64,000 nt of DNA from Akkermansiaceae bacterium (GCA_023301765.1 JALZUC010000038.1:1-64000); one strand, 5' to 3'. Shown: positions 7,938-16,738, counted from the stretch's first letter. The notes: generated by a model from the letters alone, not told the origin. Translations and numbers: made by a program.

Positions 7938-9236
7938 TCAGCTAGGGTGATCTTGGAGCCAACTAGTAAGTGCTTCATCCTCCGCGCGCATGAGAATGGA
8001 TACTTTTTCCTCTTCTGCAAGTCTTGCCAGACGTTTAGGGGTCTCTAATATATCTTTACCTAGTTGCTCTATAATAGTGTCTGGAAACTTAGCAGGATGA
8101 GCAGTCTCTAGAATCACAGTATTATCTTCTGGATGCTCCGTTAACCAAGCTTGGGCCGCTAAGTAAGCTACTGCGCCGTGGGGGTCTATAACGTAGTCGA
8201 ACTTCTCATACACCTCTTTTATAGCAGCACATGTTGCTTCATCATTATAGGCAAATCCACTGATACTTTCTTTCATAGCATGCCACTCACCACCAAAAAT
8301 TTCTTTCATTCTAGCGAAGTTACTAGGCGCCCCCACATCCATAGCATTTGATAATGTAGGTATTGATGGTCGGGGCTCGTATTTTGAGCTACTCAAATAT
8401 TGAGGTACGATGTCATTGATATTAGTAGCTGCTATCATATGGTCTATATTTAGTCCCATTCTGGTGGCCAATAAAAGGGCTGTCAGATTCCCGAAATTAC
8501 CACTTGGAATAACAAAAACCGGGGGCTTTTCGAACTGTCGGGCAGCCTCAAAGTAATAGAGCATCTGCGGAATTAATCTAGCGATGTTAATCGAGTTAGC
8601 AGATGTTAAATTACATGCTTTGGAAGTTTCTTCATTAAGAAATGCGGCTTTTACCATACGTTGACAGTCATCAAAACTACCGTCTATTTCCAAAGCTGTA
8701 ATATTACCGCCAAGTGCTGTTAACTGCTTTTCCTGAAGCCCACTAACTTTCCCAGTAGGGTAGAGTATAATCACGCGGGTTCCAGGCACGTTATGAAACG
8801 CGTCTGCTACTGCCCCTCCGGTGTCACCTGATGTAGCCACGAGCACGGTAAGAGTGCCTTCAGAGTCACGGCTCAGCCACGCCATTATGCGCGCCATAAA
8901 CCGTGCACCAAAATCTTTAAAAGCCAGCGTAGGCCCGTGAAACAACTCCAGCACATGGCATGAGTTATCCAGCCTAATAACTGGAGCTGGGAAATTAATA
9001 GCCTCTTTGACTATCTTGGATAGCTCAGACTCAGGCACAGCACCTTGAAGCATACAGGACACGACTCGGTAAGCCATTTCTTGAAAATCTAGACTTTTCC
9101 AATCTTTCCAAAAACCATCACCTAGTACGGGAATATTTTCCGGCATGTAGAGGCCGTTGTCAGCAGGTAACGAGCGGAGTATAGCCTCACCAAAATCCAC
9201 ATATTTTTCTGGGTTATTTGTGCTGAATAAGCGCAT
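7938..9236 (-). CDS. thrC: Threonine synthase
   Basis: A PLP enzyme converting O-phosphohomoserine to threonine, 432 residues. The N-terminal MRLFSTNNPEKYVDFGEAIL and DNGLYMP are typical of the family. The PLP-binding lysine is K107 in HGPTLAFKDFGARF, and the serine-rich phosphate cup is TSGDTGGAVADAF. GNFGNLTALLLATRMG and DPHGAVAYLAAQAW also match the longer, E. coli-like class. It stands alone between two non-operonic neighbours. A short palindrome ACCTCTATAGAGGT lies upstream at 9367-9380 and may mark its control region. Confidence 0.96.
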   Translation of the reverse strand: MRLFSTNNPEKYVDFGEAILRSLPADNGLYMPENIPVLGDGFWKDWKSLDFQEMAYRVVSCMLQGAVPESELSKIVKEAINFPAPVIRLDNSCHVLELFHGPTLAFKDFGARFMARIMAWLSRDSEGTLTVLVATSGDTGGAVADAFHNVPGTRVIILYPTGKVSGLQEKQLTALGGNITALEIDGSFDDCQRMVKAAFLNEETSKACNLTSANSINIARLIPQMLYYFEAARQFEKPPVFVIPSGNFGNLTALLLATRMGLNIDHMIAATNINDIVPQYLSSSKYEPRPSIPTLSNAMDVGAPSNFARMKEIFGGEWHAMKESISGFAYNDEATCAAIKEVYEKFDYVIDPHGAVAYLAAQAWLTEHPEDNTVILETAHPAKFPDTIIEQLGKDILETPKRLARLAEEEKVSILMRAEDEALTSWLQDHPS

Positions 9237-9406
9237 AAATTTAATGCTGAGCTGCTACTAGGTATTTCGCAAGTGTGATCATTATCAATTACTGCTTCGA
9301 TTTCCTAATATGGATGAATTCTTATCTAATCTGGTGAACCCTATTCTACACAGTTCTGTTTCAGGAACCTCTATAGAGGTAAAGTTCGGCCATGGCCTCT
9401 CGTTAC

Positions 9407-9440
9407 AAAAAACGACTTTCAGAAATTAATCTGAAAGTCG
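9407..9440 (-). terminator. Intrinsic terminator of pth-rpsF-ssb
   Basis: CGACTTTCAG (9413-9422) and CTGAAAGTCG (9431-9440) form a 10-bp perfect stem with an 8-nt loop, followed on the minus strand by six T residues (9412-9407). It lies 30 bp downstream of the ssb stop. Confidence 0.9.
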
Positions 9441-9470
9441 CTGAAATTATTAATCGCCTGTGGTTATTTC

Positions 9471-9941
9471 CTAAAATGGAATATCATCACTATCTTCAAA
9501 GTTACCACCTTGCGCTGGTGAACCTCCTTGAGGTGGCTGCTGTGACTGACCACCTGTGTTTTGCTGTTGAGGCTGACCTCCACCTTGTGATTGTGGAGCG
9601 CCACCACCAGAAGAACCCATCAACTGAATGTTATCTGCTACTACCTTAAGCTTGGACCGCTTCTGCCCAGTAGTTTTATCATCCCAAGAGTCCATGTGAA
9701 GGCGGCCTTCCACAAAGAGGGGCTTACCTTTTCCGGAATACTGCTGAGCAACTTCTGCTGTGCGCCCCCACAGTGTTATATCTACAAAGGTCGTCTCTTC
9801 GATACGCTCACCACTCTCTCCATTACGCACACGGTTAACGGCTAAGCCGATGTCTGCAACTGCAGTGCCCTTAGGAGTGTAACGGAGCTCAATCTCACGG
9901 GTCACATTTCCCATGAGCATTACTTTGTTTAGATTAGCCAT
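9471..9941 (-). CDS. ssb: Single-stranded DNA-binding protein
   Basis: A 156-residue SSB with an OB fold in residues 1-107 (MANLNKVMLMGNVTREIELRYTP, FVDITLWGRTAEVAQQY, GKPLFVEGRL). A Gly/Gln/Pro-rich flexible linker follows, and the acidic tip DSDDIPF recruits repair and replication partners. It lies downstream of rpsF on the same strand, the classic rpsF-ssb arrangement, but rpsR does not follow; a strong terminator does. A hairpin sits in the 97-bp gap between rpsF and ssb. Confidence 0.97.
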   Translation of the reverse strand: MANLNKVMLMGNVTREIELRYTPKGTAVADIGLAVNRVRNGESGERIEETTFVDITLWGRTAEVAQQYSGKGKPLFVEGRLHMDSWDDKTTGQKRSKLKVVADNIQLMGSSGGGAPQSQGGGQPQQQNTGGQSQQPPQGGSPAQGGNFEDSDDIPF

Positions 9942-9993
9942 AACTTAGAGTCTAATATTATTAAGAGCGTTTCTGCAATGCAGAACTCACTCC

Positions 9994-10028
9994 ATAGCTT
10001 GGCTGATATTTTGTATCAGCCAAGCTAT
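9994..10028. repeat. 15-bp hairpin between rpsF and ssb
   Basis: ATAGCTTGGCTGATA (9994-10008) and TATCAGCCAAGCTAT (10014-10028) are a perfect inverted repeat with a 5-nt loop. It has no T tract on its 3' side on the minus strand (the T run precedes the stem), so it does not look like an efficient terminator. It more likely stabilises or processes the rpsF-ssb messenger, or attenuates transcription into ssb. Confidence 0.6.
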
Positions 10029-10038
10029 AGGAAAAAAA

Positions 10039-10326
10039 CTATGCGAGGCGTTGGTAGTGCTGAAGGTGCACAGTACCGTTTAGCGTCAGCTTATTTTGAA
10101 TTTCTTCAATAGCTGTAGGCTCAGCTTCAAAAATGTAATTCACATAGTGACCACCTTCGAGGTGACGTGCATTGTAGGCAAACTTGCGACGACCAATCTG
10201 CTGGATCTCGTCCATCTTTGCTCCACCTGCTTCCATTTCCTTGGCCACTGCGGACACAAGATCATTAATGCTATCTTCTTGACCTTTAGAATTGAGAACA
10301 ATTAGGCCTTCGTATTTTCTGCTCAT
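10039..10326 (-). CDS. rpsF: 30S ribosomal protein S6
   Basis: A 95-residue S6 of the small subunit: MSRKYEGLIVLNSKG, IGRRKFAYNARHLEGGHYVNYIFEA. The start at 10326 is preferred. The open frame runs 50 codons further upstream, but that part overlaps pth, does not match S6, and would make the protein far too long. It lies 61 bp downstream of pth and is followed by ssb. It binds S18 in the ribosome; the S18 gene is not in its usual position here. Confidence 0.96.
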   Translation of the reverse strand: MSRKYEGLIVLNSKGQEDSINDLVSAVAKEMEAGGAKMDEIQQIGRRKFAYNARHLEGGHYVNYIFEAEPTAIEEIQNKLTLNGTVHLQHYQRLA

Positions 10327-10387
10327 TACTGTGCTATATTTTGATTTTAAAATGTGATGACTGATGTTTGTTAGAAAAACAAGCTCA

Positions 10388-10963
10388 TCAATCTTCTTTC
10401 CTTGAATTGTAGGTGTTGGCAGCTGCTTCGACCCCTTCAGAAAGCGAAAGCTGAACAGCTTCTGCTGCAGTTGCAAGCGTGTTTTCTAAATGATTACGCT
10501 CTTCCTTGGAAAAATCCCCAAGAACATGCCCTATCATACCTCCTGGATCCGCAGATCCTATCCCTATTTTCAATCTAGGAAACCGATCTGTTCCAAGATG
10601 ACTAATGATCGACTTAATACCATTATGCCCTCCGGCTGAACCGGTCATACGGAAACGTAAGCTACCAAAAGGTAGTGCCACATCATCATACACCACGAGT
10701 ACCTGCTCGGCCTGCCATTTATAAAACCGAAGTACCGCACCTACTGACTGGCCGCTCTCATTCATGAAGGTTTGCGGCTTGATCATGATCGCTCCCTTAC
10801 CTGCTATTTTGGCCACATGCGCACGCCAACGTAGATGGCCCGCCAAATCAGCGCCATAGCTACTAGCAAGTCGATCGATGACTAAGAAGCCTATGTTATG
10901 CCGCGTGGACTCGTATTTCCTACCCGGATTCCCCAGACCTACGATAAGCTTGATATCTGTCAT
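10388..10963 (-). CDS. pth: Peptidyl-tRNA hydrolase
   Basis: A 191-residue enzyme that releases peptides from drop-off peptidyl-tRNA. The N-terminus KLIVGLGNPGRKYESTRHNIGF contains the catalytic His (H22). IMIKPQTFMNESG, VLVVYDDVALPFG and GSAGGHNGIKSI are conserved active-site and substrate-channel blocks. It is encoded between rplY and rpsF, a common neighbourhood. A terminator separates it from rplY. Confidence 0.97.
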   Translation of the reverse strand: MTDIKLIVGLGNPGRKYESTRHNIGFLVIDRLASSYGADLAGHLRWRAHVAKIAGKGAIMIKPQTFMNESGQSVGAVLRFYKWQAEQVLVVYDDVALPFGSLRFRMTGSAGGHNGIKSIISHLGTDRFPRLKIGIGSADPGGMIGHVLGDFSKEERNHLENTLATAAEAVQLSLSEGVEAAANTYNSRKED

Positions 10964-10981
10964 GAGTTATAGTGTAGAGAC

Positions 10982-11012
10982 AAAAACAGCTCGAAGCCAA
11001 GGCTCCGAGCTG
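10982..11012 (-). terminator. Intrinsic terminator after rplY
   Basis: On the minus strand CAGCTCGGAGCC pairs with GGCTTCGAGCTG (one G-U pair, 2-nt loop), followed by five T residues. It lies between the rplY stop (11040) and the pth start (10963), so pth probably needs its own promoter or depends on read-through. Confidence 0.85.
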
Positions 11013-11039
11013 GGATAAATTATTTTTTCTCAGAGAGAC

Positions 11040-11672
11040 CTATGCTTCAGCAGCTTTCTCAGCTGAAGCTTCAGGCTCAGATCCTTCTTCAGCACCTTCT
11101 GCACTCTTAGCAACACGGGTCTTAGCAACGATGCCGATAACAACATCATCATTAAGCGTAGCTGAAACACCTTCAGGAAGGTTCAGATTTCCGATATTGT
11201 GAATATCTCCAATTTCCATCTCAGAAACATCAGAACTGAGTGTTTCAGGAAGGTCTTTAGGTAGACAGCGAACCTCAAGGCTATAGAGCATCTGCTCAAG
11301 AACACCACCAGCTTTCACACCAGCTGGCTCACCTACAAGTTCAAGAGGAATATTCGCGTTAATCTCTGTCTTCTCGTCAACAGCGAGGAAGTCAACATGC
11401 AGAATTTCACCAGTGAGGGCATTGTGCTGAATGTCTTGAAGAAATCCGAGCTGAGGCTTGTCACCCTCGACATCAAGATTAACAAGGATGGAGTCAGACG
11501 CGGCATTCTTAAGCATATCGCGAAGAATCTTTGCGTCTATTTTTACATTTTTATTATCTGATCCCCCGCCGTAGATGACAGATGGGACGTAGCCCTCACG
11601 GCGCATTTGCTTGAGAACACCGGAACCGGTGCGAGCACGCGCGTCGGCTTTTAAAGTTTGTGGTTTAGCCAT
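11040..11672 (-). CDS. rplY: 50S ribosomal protein L25 (CTC/TL5 type)
   Basis: A 210-residue long-form L25 that binds 5S rRNA. The N-terminal L25 domain (residues about 1-95) includes ARARTGSGVLKQMRREGYVPSVIYG. The C-terminal TL5 beta domain (about 100-190) has LVGEPAGVKAGGVLEQMLYSLEVRCLP and ends in an acidic Ala/Glu-rich tail. It lies downstream of prs, but a terminator in the gap suggests separate transcription. Confidence 0.97.
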   Translation of the reverse strand: MAKPQTLKADARARTGSGVLKQMRREGYVPSVIYGGGSDNKNVKIDAKILRDMLKNAASDSILVNLDVEGDKPQLGFLQDIQHNALTGEILHVDFLAVDEKTEINANIPLELVGEPAGVKAGGVLEQMLYSLEVRCLPKDLPETLSSDVSEMEIGDIHNIGNLNLPEGVSATLNDDVVIGIVAKTRVAKSAEGAEEGSEPEASAEKAAEA

Positions 11673-11714
11673 TTTATAAATTAGTTAAATGAATTGATCG
11701 AGATGGAGCAGTCC

Positions 11715-11757
11715 GAAAAAACGCTAACGGCTGGTAGTAAGTGAGTATGTTAGCGTC
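11715..11757 (-). terminator. Intrinsic terminator after prs
   Basis: ACGCTAAC and GTTAGCGT (11721-11728 and 11749-11756) form an 8-bp stem. On the minus strand the stem is followed by a run of T residues at 11721-11716. It lies just past the prs stop. Confidence 0.75.
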
Positions 11758-11781
11758 TTTGCCGGGCGGGTCTTTACCACT

Positions 11782-12717
11782 TTAGACCTCAATGTCAAAG
11801 AGAGAAGTAACAGATTTTCCATCATGGATGCGGCTGATAGCATCTCCGAGAAGCCCGGCTACCGAAATAGTCGTTACTTTTTCCCCATAGGCTTGAGGTA
11901 CTGAGTCTGTTGTAAGTAGCTCTTTAATAGCAGATTCAGCGATGCGTTTACGCCCCATTTCGCCAAGCACACCGTGGGAAACTCCGGCGTAAATGCTCTT
12001 TGCTCCATTTTCTTGAAGAATTTGAGCCGCTGCGCAGAGTGTCCCAGCTGTCTCTGTCATATCATCCACAAGTAGCACATTTCGTCCCTCTACATTACCT
12101 ATTACATTCATCGCCTCCACCTTTGTAGCACTGACGCGGTGCTTAGCTACTATAGCTAGCTCTGCACCAAGTTTATCAGCATAGGAACGTGCCATCTTAA
12201 CACCCCCAACATCTGGAGAGACCACCGTGAGATTACTGGCGTCTTCACCATGTTTATCACGAAGGTATTTGATAAAAACTGGTTTGGCGTAGAGATGGTC
12301 TACGGGAATATCGAAAAAGCCCTGAATTTGAGCGGCGTGAAGATCCATAGTAAGGACTCGATCTACCCCTGCAGCAGAAATCAAGTTTGCCACTAACTTC
12401 GCTGTAATCGGCACCCTTGGTTGATCTTTTCGATCTTGGCGGGCGTAGCCAAAAAACGGTATCACCGCAGTGATTCTACCTGCGCTAGCGCGCTTTGCCG
12501 CATCAACCATAATGAGCATCTCCATCAGATTATGATTAGTGGCCGGACAAGTTGGCTGAATCAAATAAACATCCTCTCCACGGATATTTTCATTAATCTG
12601 AACAAACGTCTCTCCATCTGGAAATGAGTCTACATTCACATCCGCAAGCCCCGTCCCAAGGTGCGTGGCTATCTTCTCTGCTAGCTCTCTATGAGCCTTT
12701 CCGCTGAATAATTTCAT
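11782..12717 (-). CDS. prs: Ribose-phosphate pyrophosphokinase
   Basis: A 311-residue PRPP synthetase (ribose 5-phosphate + ATP to PRPP + AMP), feeding nucleotide, His and Trp synthesis. Family blocks: MKLFSGKAHRELAEKIA, FPDGETFVQI, the flexible loop near FGYARQDRKDQPR, DLHAAQIQGFFDIPVDHL, VVSPDVGGVKMA, and the PRPP-binding loop VLLVDDMTETAGTL. Length is normal. It marks the right-hand border of the housekeeping block; the EPS locus ends 95 bp upstream of it in reading direction. Confidence 0.97.
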   Translation of the reverse strand: MKLFSGKAHRELAEKIATHLGTGLADVNVDSFPDGETFVQINENIRGEDVYLIQPTCPATNHNLMEMLIMVDAAKRASAGRITAVIPFFGYARQDRKDQPRVPITAKLVANLISAAGVDRVLTMDLHAAQIQGFFDIPVDHLYAKPVFIKYLRDKHGEDASNLTVVSPDVGGVKMARSYADKLGAELAIVAKHRVSATKVEAMNVIGNVEGRNVLLVDDMTETAGTLCAAAQILQENGAKSIYAGVSHGVLGEMGRKRIAESAIKELLTTDSVPQAYGEKVTTISVAGLLGDAISRIHDGKSVTSLFDIEV

Positions 12718-12812
12718 CTTGGTCTATTAGGGTTAACTTCTGCTAGTTCAGATCATGTAACAGGAATATGACATGACAATAGCAAAGGCTAAAAAAGAGT
12801 CCTTATATTAAA

Positions 12813-14225
12813 TTATTTCGCCCCTCTGCCAAAAAGAACAGCAGGAATGGTCATAATCAATAACTTCATATCAATCCACAGTGACCAATTGTCGATATAT
12901 TCTAGATCCATCTTCACCCAGTCTTCCCACTCAGTAATCATATTACGCCCACCTGCCTGCCAAGTACAAGTGATACCAGGTTTTACACTAAGTCTACGCC
13001 GGTGCTCAGATTTTTCAAACTCCGCAACCTCGTAAACAGGTAACGGCCTCGGGCCTACTAAACTCATATCACCAGAGATAACGTTAAGCATTTGCGGGAA
13101 CTCATCAATACTCCACTTCCTCAAAAGCCTGGCAAATGGGAAAACACGAGGGTCATTTTCCAGCTTAAATACCGGCCCACTCATCTCATTTCCCATATCC
13201 TCTTTTACCTGAGCTAATTTCGCCTCAGCATCCACCACCATCGTCCTAAATTTCCACATTTTAAAAGACTTACCATATTTCCCAGCACGCTCTTGCCGAA
13301 AAAATACTGATGCTCCTGGACTAGCTAGCCTAATACCAATCATCGCAAATAACCAAATTGGAGATGTAAGAAGAATAAATATACAGGCCCCTACTCGATC
13401 CATCGCCGATTTAAATAATAGTGCCCATGAAAGTTCGGGTGTGGTGCGTAATACTAGCATTGGCTTTCCTCCTAAATTATCAAACATAGGCCGAGATACT
13501 TGCGTACGGATAAACCCGGCTGATACCCACACCTCAATACCTTGTTTTTCACAAAGCTCCACAGCTCGTGAAATTTGCCTAAACGCAGTATCTCCAGATG
13601 CAATAATCACCCTTTGCACAGAGTTATCCACAAGTAAGCCTTCTAGTTCCTCAAAATCCTGAGAGTCTAAATTAAACTTATCAACCACCTCCCAGTAATC
13701 GGTGACGGTATGAGGCATCGCTTTTAGCAGCTTTTCAATATCCAGCGAGGTGCCAGTGATAATAACCCGTTCTTTAAGTCCACTTCCCTCTCGTGCAGAG
13801 TTTTTCAACTTTTGCCTAACAATTAAACTTCTAATCAAGAGCAATACGGCAGTCAGCCCAAAACCAACGGCTAACACAAGACGACTAGAAGGCGGCATTT
13901 TGAAAAACACAACCATCACAGCAACGGCTACACCAATAACGACAAAGCACCGTAGCATCTGAGACAATAGCTCCGGCACCGTCTTCCTCAGTATATTTTG
14001 GTAAAATCCAAATTTTTCCAAAACCAGAGGCGTGAAGGGCACAGCTATATATAGCAACCAAGAAATCTCATTGAGCCCCAGCTCATTAGCCTCCCCCATA
14101 CCAAATAGAGGGCGCAGGATAGGTCGCAGCTTATCTGCTAGCCAAAATGCAACAAAAACCAGAAAGGCATCACATATCTGTAATGCCTGGATAGAAAATA
14201 ACTCTCTTTGTCTAGAACCTAGCAT
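12813..14225 (-). CDS. Polyprenyl-phosphate sugar-1-phosphate transferase (WcaJ-like)
   Basis: A 470-residue inner-membrane initiating glycosyltransferase that loads the first sugar phosphate onto undecaprenyl phosphate. Four hydrophobic segments lie in the first ~135 residues, then a nucleotide-binding CoA-like fold (about 150-260), one more membrane segment (about 280-305), and the catalytic bacterial sugar transferase domain: FKMWKFRTMVVDAE, KWSIDEFPQMLNVISGDMSLVGPRP and KPGITCTWQ. It is the last gene of the EPS locus in reading direction, 84 bp downstream of the EpsI-like gene. The sugar it transfers cannot be read from sequence. Confidence 0.92.
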   Translation of the reverse strand: MLGSRQRELFSIQALQICDAFLVFVAFWLADKLRPILRPLFGMGEANELGLNEISWLLYIAVPFTPLVLEKFGFYQNILRKTVPELLSQMLRCFVVIGVAVAVMVVFFKMPPSSRLVLAVGFGLTAVLLLIRSLIVRQKLKNSAREGSGLKERVIITGTSLDIEKLLKAMPHTVTDYWEVVDKFNLDSQDFEELEGLLVDNSVQRVIIASGDTAFRQISRAVELCEKQGIEVWVSAGFIRTQVSRPMFDNLGGKPMLVLRTTPELSWALLFKSAMDRVGACIFILLTSPIWLFAMIGIRLASPGASVFFRQERAGKYGKSFKMWKFRTMVVDAEAKLAQVKEDMGNEMSGPVFKLENDPRVFPFARLLRKWSIDEFPQMLNVISGDMSLVGPRPLPVYEVAEFEKSEHRRRLSVKPGITCTWQAGGRNMITEWEDWVKMDLEYIDNWSLWIDMKLLIMTIPAVLFGRGAK

Positions 14226-14309
14226 AAATATTACTTATATAATGTAAAACATAGTCAGTCCGATAATTCTTACTGACACTAATTTGAACTTAATTAATCG
14301 CCCCCCCGA

Positions 14310-15026
14310 TTATTGATCAATTACAAGTGGGGCTAACTCTCTGATGAAATCTTCAAGAATTTGCTCTGTTTGTTCTAAATTAAGCGCTTGCGATGAATCG
14401 ATTAAACCCTGATCAGCATACACTTGCGTAACGGGCATCGAAAAAGTAGCATAAGCCCACTGTTGATCATAGCCCTTGAACAAACGGTCTTTCATATCTG
14501 TAAACGTCCTCGTATAATGGCTTTCTGTAATCGTTTCATGACCAAAAAATGTATAATACTGAAGGCGCTGCACATTAATTTCTCTACCATCTTTAAGAGT
14601 CACCAGCTTAGAGTGTACAATTGTACGAAACGGTATATCAAAACCGCTTCCTAAAACATTTTTAAGTAATACCTTTTTTTCAACTAACAAGTTCCACCCC
14701 TGCGAACGCAAACATCGCTCAGGTCTATGGATGCTATTATTAAGATCTTTTCCTGAGAAAACTACTGAAACCTCTACTGCAGGTGCCAAAGGTACAGCTA
14801 AATTAATATATTGCGCACGAGCAAACTCTGTATCTTTTGCTAAAATATCAAGTTCAATGCCAGTAATCGAAACCCGCTTTCCCCTCATTGTGCTAAACTC
14901 CATTGGCAAGTCCCGCACTAATCTGGACCCCTTCATCCGTTCCGATTTCGGCAATAACCAAATCATCGAATACCCAACTGCCAAAATAGCAGATAGTATG
15001 TAAATACGTTTGTGTGTAGAACTCAT
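14310..15026 (-). CDS. EpsI-like exosortase-associated protein
   Basis: A 238-residue protein with one N-terminal hydrophobic segment (YILSAILAVGYSMIWLLP) and an extracytoplasmic domain. Motif HRPERCLRSQGW (near residue 100) marks the EpsI family, which is encoded beside or fused to exosortases. Sequence ends with a Glu-rich helix. It lies 34 bp downstream of the exosortase and is very probably cotranscribed. EpsI-type proteins are needed for export of some exopolysaccharides, but their biochemical role is not established. Confidence 0.85.
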   Translation of the reverse strand: MSSTHKRIYILSAILAVGYSMIWLLPKSERMKGSRLVRDLPMEFSTMRGKRVSITGIELDILAKDTEFARAQYINLAVPLAPAVEVSVVFSGKDLNNSIHRPERCLRSQGWNLLVEKKVLLKNVLGSGFDIPFRTIVHSKLVTLKDGREINVQRLQYYTFFGHETITESHYTRTFTDMKDRLFKGYDQQWAYATFSMPVTQVYADQGLIDSSQALNLEQTEQILEDFIRELAPLVIDQ

Positions 15027-15060
15027 TAGTATGCTCCTCTCAATATAGCCTTCCCTCTAA

Positions 15061-15963
15061 CTACTGCACCCTTTTTCTAACTACCTTGTAATTTTGTTTT
15101 CTGTTAAAGGCACGATCAATAAAAAATAACCCCGTTAATGCAATGGGGAAGAAAAACAACAAGCCCGCCCAGTCATGATAAACTCCTGCAGCAAAATCGC
15201 TAAAACCCATCTCAGCCAGAACAAGAATTGTAAAAATTCTGAAAAAATTAGCAACCAACGCCAGTGGTAGAGAACACGCAAACAAAGCTGCCATTTTCCA
15301 TAGCCTATTTTGAGTAAAATAGGCATATACAGCAGAAATCATTACCAATGCCATCAGTGAACGTATCCCACTGCAGCCTTCTGCAATATTTAAAGAATTC
15401 CAGCTATCAGTGGCCGAACGAATTTCATTCCCTGAATTAATTAGCTTCATTCCCAACATTGTACCAACCGTGTAAGAGGACTGTGTCACTAGGATCTGTA
15501 ATGCATTTGTTGCTTGTTGTAGGCCCGGAACCGATATTGCGAACCACCAGAAAAAAGCCGGAAATATCATATGTTTAGCTACACCCCAACCACGGATATA
15601 CACCACACTCCCTAGTATCAAAAAGGGTAACCCTATCAAGGGCAAGCGTGGCTGAAGTGTCCTAACCGAAGCTATATAAAGTAATATCGCAAAACCAACA
15701 CCCAATAACCCTGCCCAATCTCCCTTAACAGGCTCCTGCTTCATCTTGGGCAAGGCTAATCCTACAAACATTATAAATAGCACGGGCACAGCCCATCCAT
15801 GTATAAAATCTCTTTTCCAAGAATCTGCCATGTAGAGTAAAAGTCGTTCATTGGACGTAGAGCTATTTGGATAAACCGGAAGAATTACCCAAAATACGAC
15901 CATCACAATGCTAAGAGCCATTAAAGGTAACGCGTAGCTACTGTATTTAAATTGATTATTCAT
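15061..15963 (-). CDS. Exosortase (archaeosortase/exosortase family transpeptidase)
   Basis: A 300-residue multi-spanning membrane protein with about eight hydrophobic segments. The catalytic triad of the family is visible: Cys197 in EGCSGIRSL, Arg242 in NFFRI and His263 in YHDWAG (numbering from the ATG at 15963). A GTG eight codons upstream (15987) is an alternative start, and neither has a clear Shine-Dalgarno. Exosortases process proteins with a short C-terminal sorting tail (PEP-CTERM or similar) and are often encoded in EPS loci. No protein with such a tail was recognised in this window, so the substrates lie elsewhere. It is 31 bp (or 7 bp) from the CDP-alcohol phosphotransferase. Confidence 0.9.
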   Translation of the reverse strand: MNNQFKYSSYALPLMALSIVMVVFWVILPVYPNSSTSNERLLLYMADSWKRDFIHGWAVPVLFIMFVGLALPKMKQEPVKGDWAGLLGVGFAILLYIASVRTLQPRLPLIGLPFLILGSVVYIRGWGVAKHMIFPAFFWWFAISVPGLQQATNALQILVTQSSYTVGTMLGMKLINSGNEIRSATDSWNSLNIAEGCSGIRSLMALVMISAVYAYFTQNRLWKMAALFACSLPLALVANFFRIFTILVLAEMGFSDFAAGVYHDWAGLLFFFPIALTGLFFIDRAFNRKQNYKVVRKRVQ

Positions 15964-15994
15964 AGTTGATAAATCAGATGAAACCACCCTTTTT

Positions 15995-16738
15995 TTAAAG
16001 GGGATAAGAGCTCTCGCGATCCATAGTGTCCATCTCTTTTTTAGCTGATAAAATATACAAAACCATTATCACAAAAACTCCCAAACCATAAAGAACAATG
16101 AATTCCCAAAACATACCCACAGCCCATGCTAGCCCTATAAAAAATCTGTAAATCGGTTCATCAATGTATAAGCTTACTGCCTTTTTTAGATGCCACCACA
16201 AATTATATTTTCTTGTATCCTCTCGCAAACGATCAGTTTTATACATTACCTCCTCCTTCAGCCACATCAATACACACAAGACGGTACGAAATGTTAAAAA
16301 AAGAACTATTACCCCAAGGGATACATCATAATCCCCTAGCCATATTCCCCCAACTCCATATGCTAAAATACAAGGTAATATCATACCCGAGCTCAAATCT
16401 GCCATCTTATCACTAAGTGAACCAAAGCTAGTCTCCTGGCCTGTCGCTCGAGCAAGCGGGCCGTCGGCACAATCAAACGCATAGCCAAGCTGTAGCCCTA
16501 GAATAAGAAACACACCTGCCCACACAGTTCCTTGTCCAACATATAGGGCTAAACACGCAGCGGTAATCGTAAGCGCTGCAGATATCACAGAAATCATATT
16601 CGGTGACACCCCCATTCTTGATGCAAGGTACGCAACCACCGCGCCTACCCGGTAGCTAAAATTCCGAGTAACCCAAATTGTCTGTCTCCCTCGCATTTCC
16701 CAGAAGTCTTGATATCTATATTTTCTATCTTCCTTCAT
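15995..16738 (-). CDS. CDP-alcohol phosphatidyltransferase family protein
   Basis: A 247-residue membrane protein with the CDP-alcohol phosphotransferase signature D89-x2-D92-G93-x2-A96-R97-x8-G106-x3-D110-x3-D114 (FDCADGPLARATGQ, GSLSDKMAD), all metal-binding aspartates present. The family moves a phospho-alcohol from a CDP/CMP-activated donor onto a lipid or glycan hydroxyl. The start overlaps the end of the reductase gene by 4 bp (ATGA), so translation is coupled to the phosphonate genes, and the exosortase follows at once. I infer that it transfers a CMP-activated phosphonate made by the three upstream enzymes; a conventional phospholipid role is the alternative. Confidence 0.88.
   Translation of the reverse strand: MKEDRKYRYQDFWEMRGRQTIWVTRNFSYRVGAVVAYLASRMGVSPNMISVISAALTITAACLALYVGQGTVWAGVFLILGLQLGYAFDCADGPLARATGQETSFGSLSDKMADLSSGMILPCILAYGVGGIWLGDYDVSLGVIVLFLTFRTVLCVLMWLKEEVMYKTDRLREDTRKYNLWWHLKKAVSLYIDEPIYRFFIGLAWAVGMFWEFIVLYGLGVFVIMVLYILSAKKEMDTMDRESSYPL

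Noticed and set aside
9994-10028. Hairpin after rpsF as an intrinsic terminator
   Set aside because: The T run is on the wrong side of the stem for minus-strand transcription, and ssb immediately downstream has its own terminator.
10327-10476. Fifty-codon N-terminal extension of ribosomal protein S6
   Set aside because: It overlaps pth, does not resemble S6, and the normal S6 start MSRKYEG is inside with the expected length.
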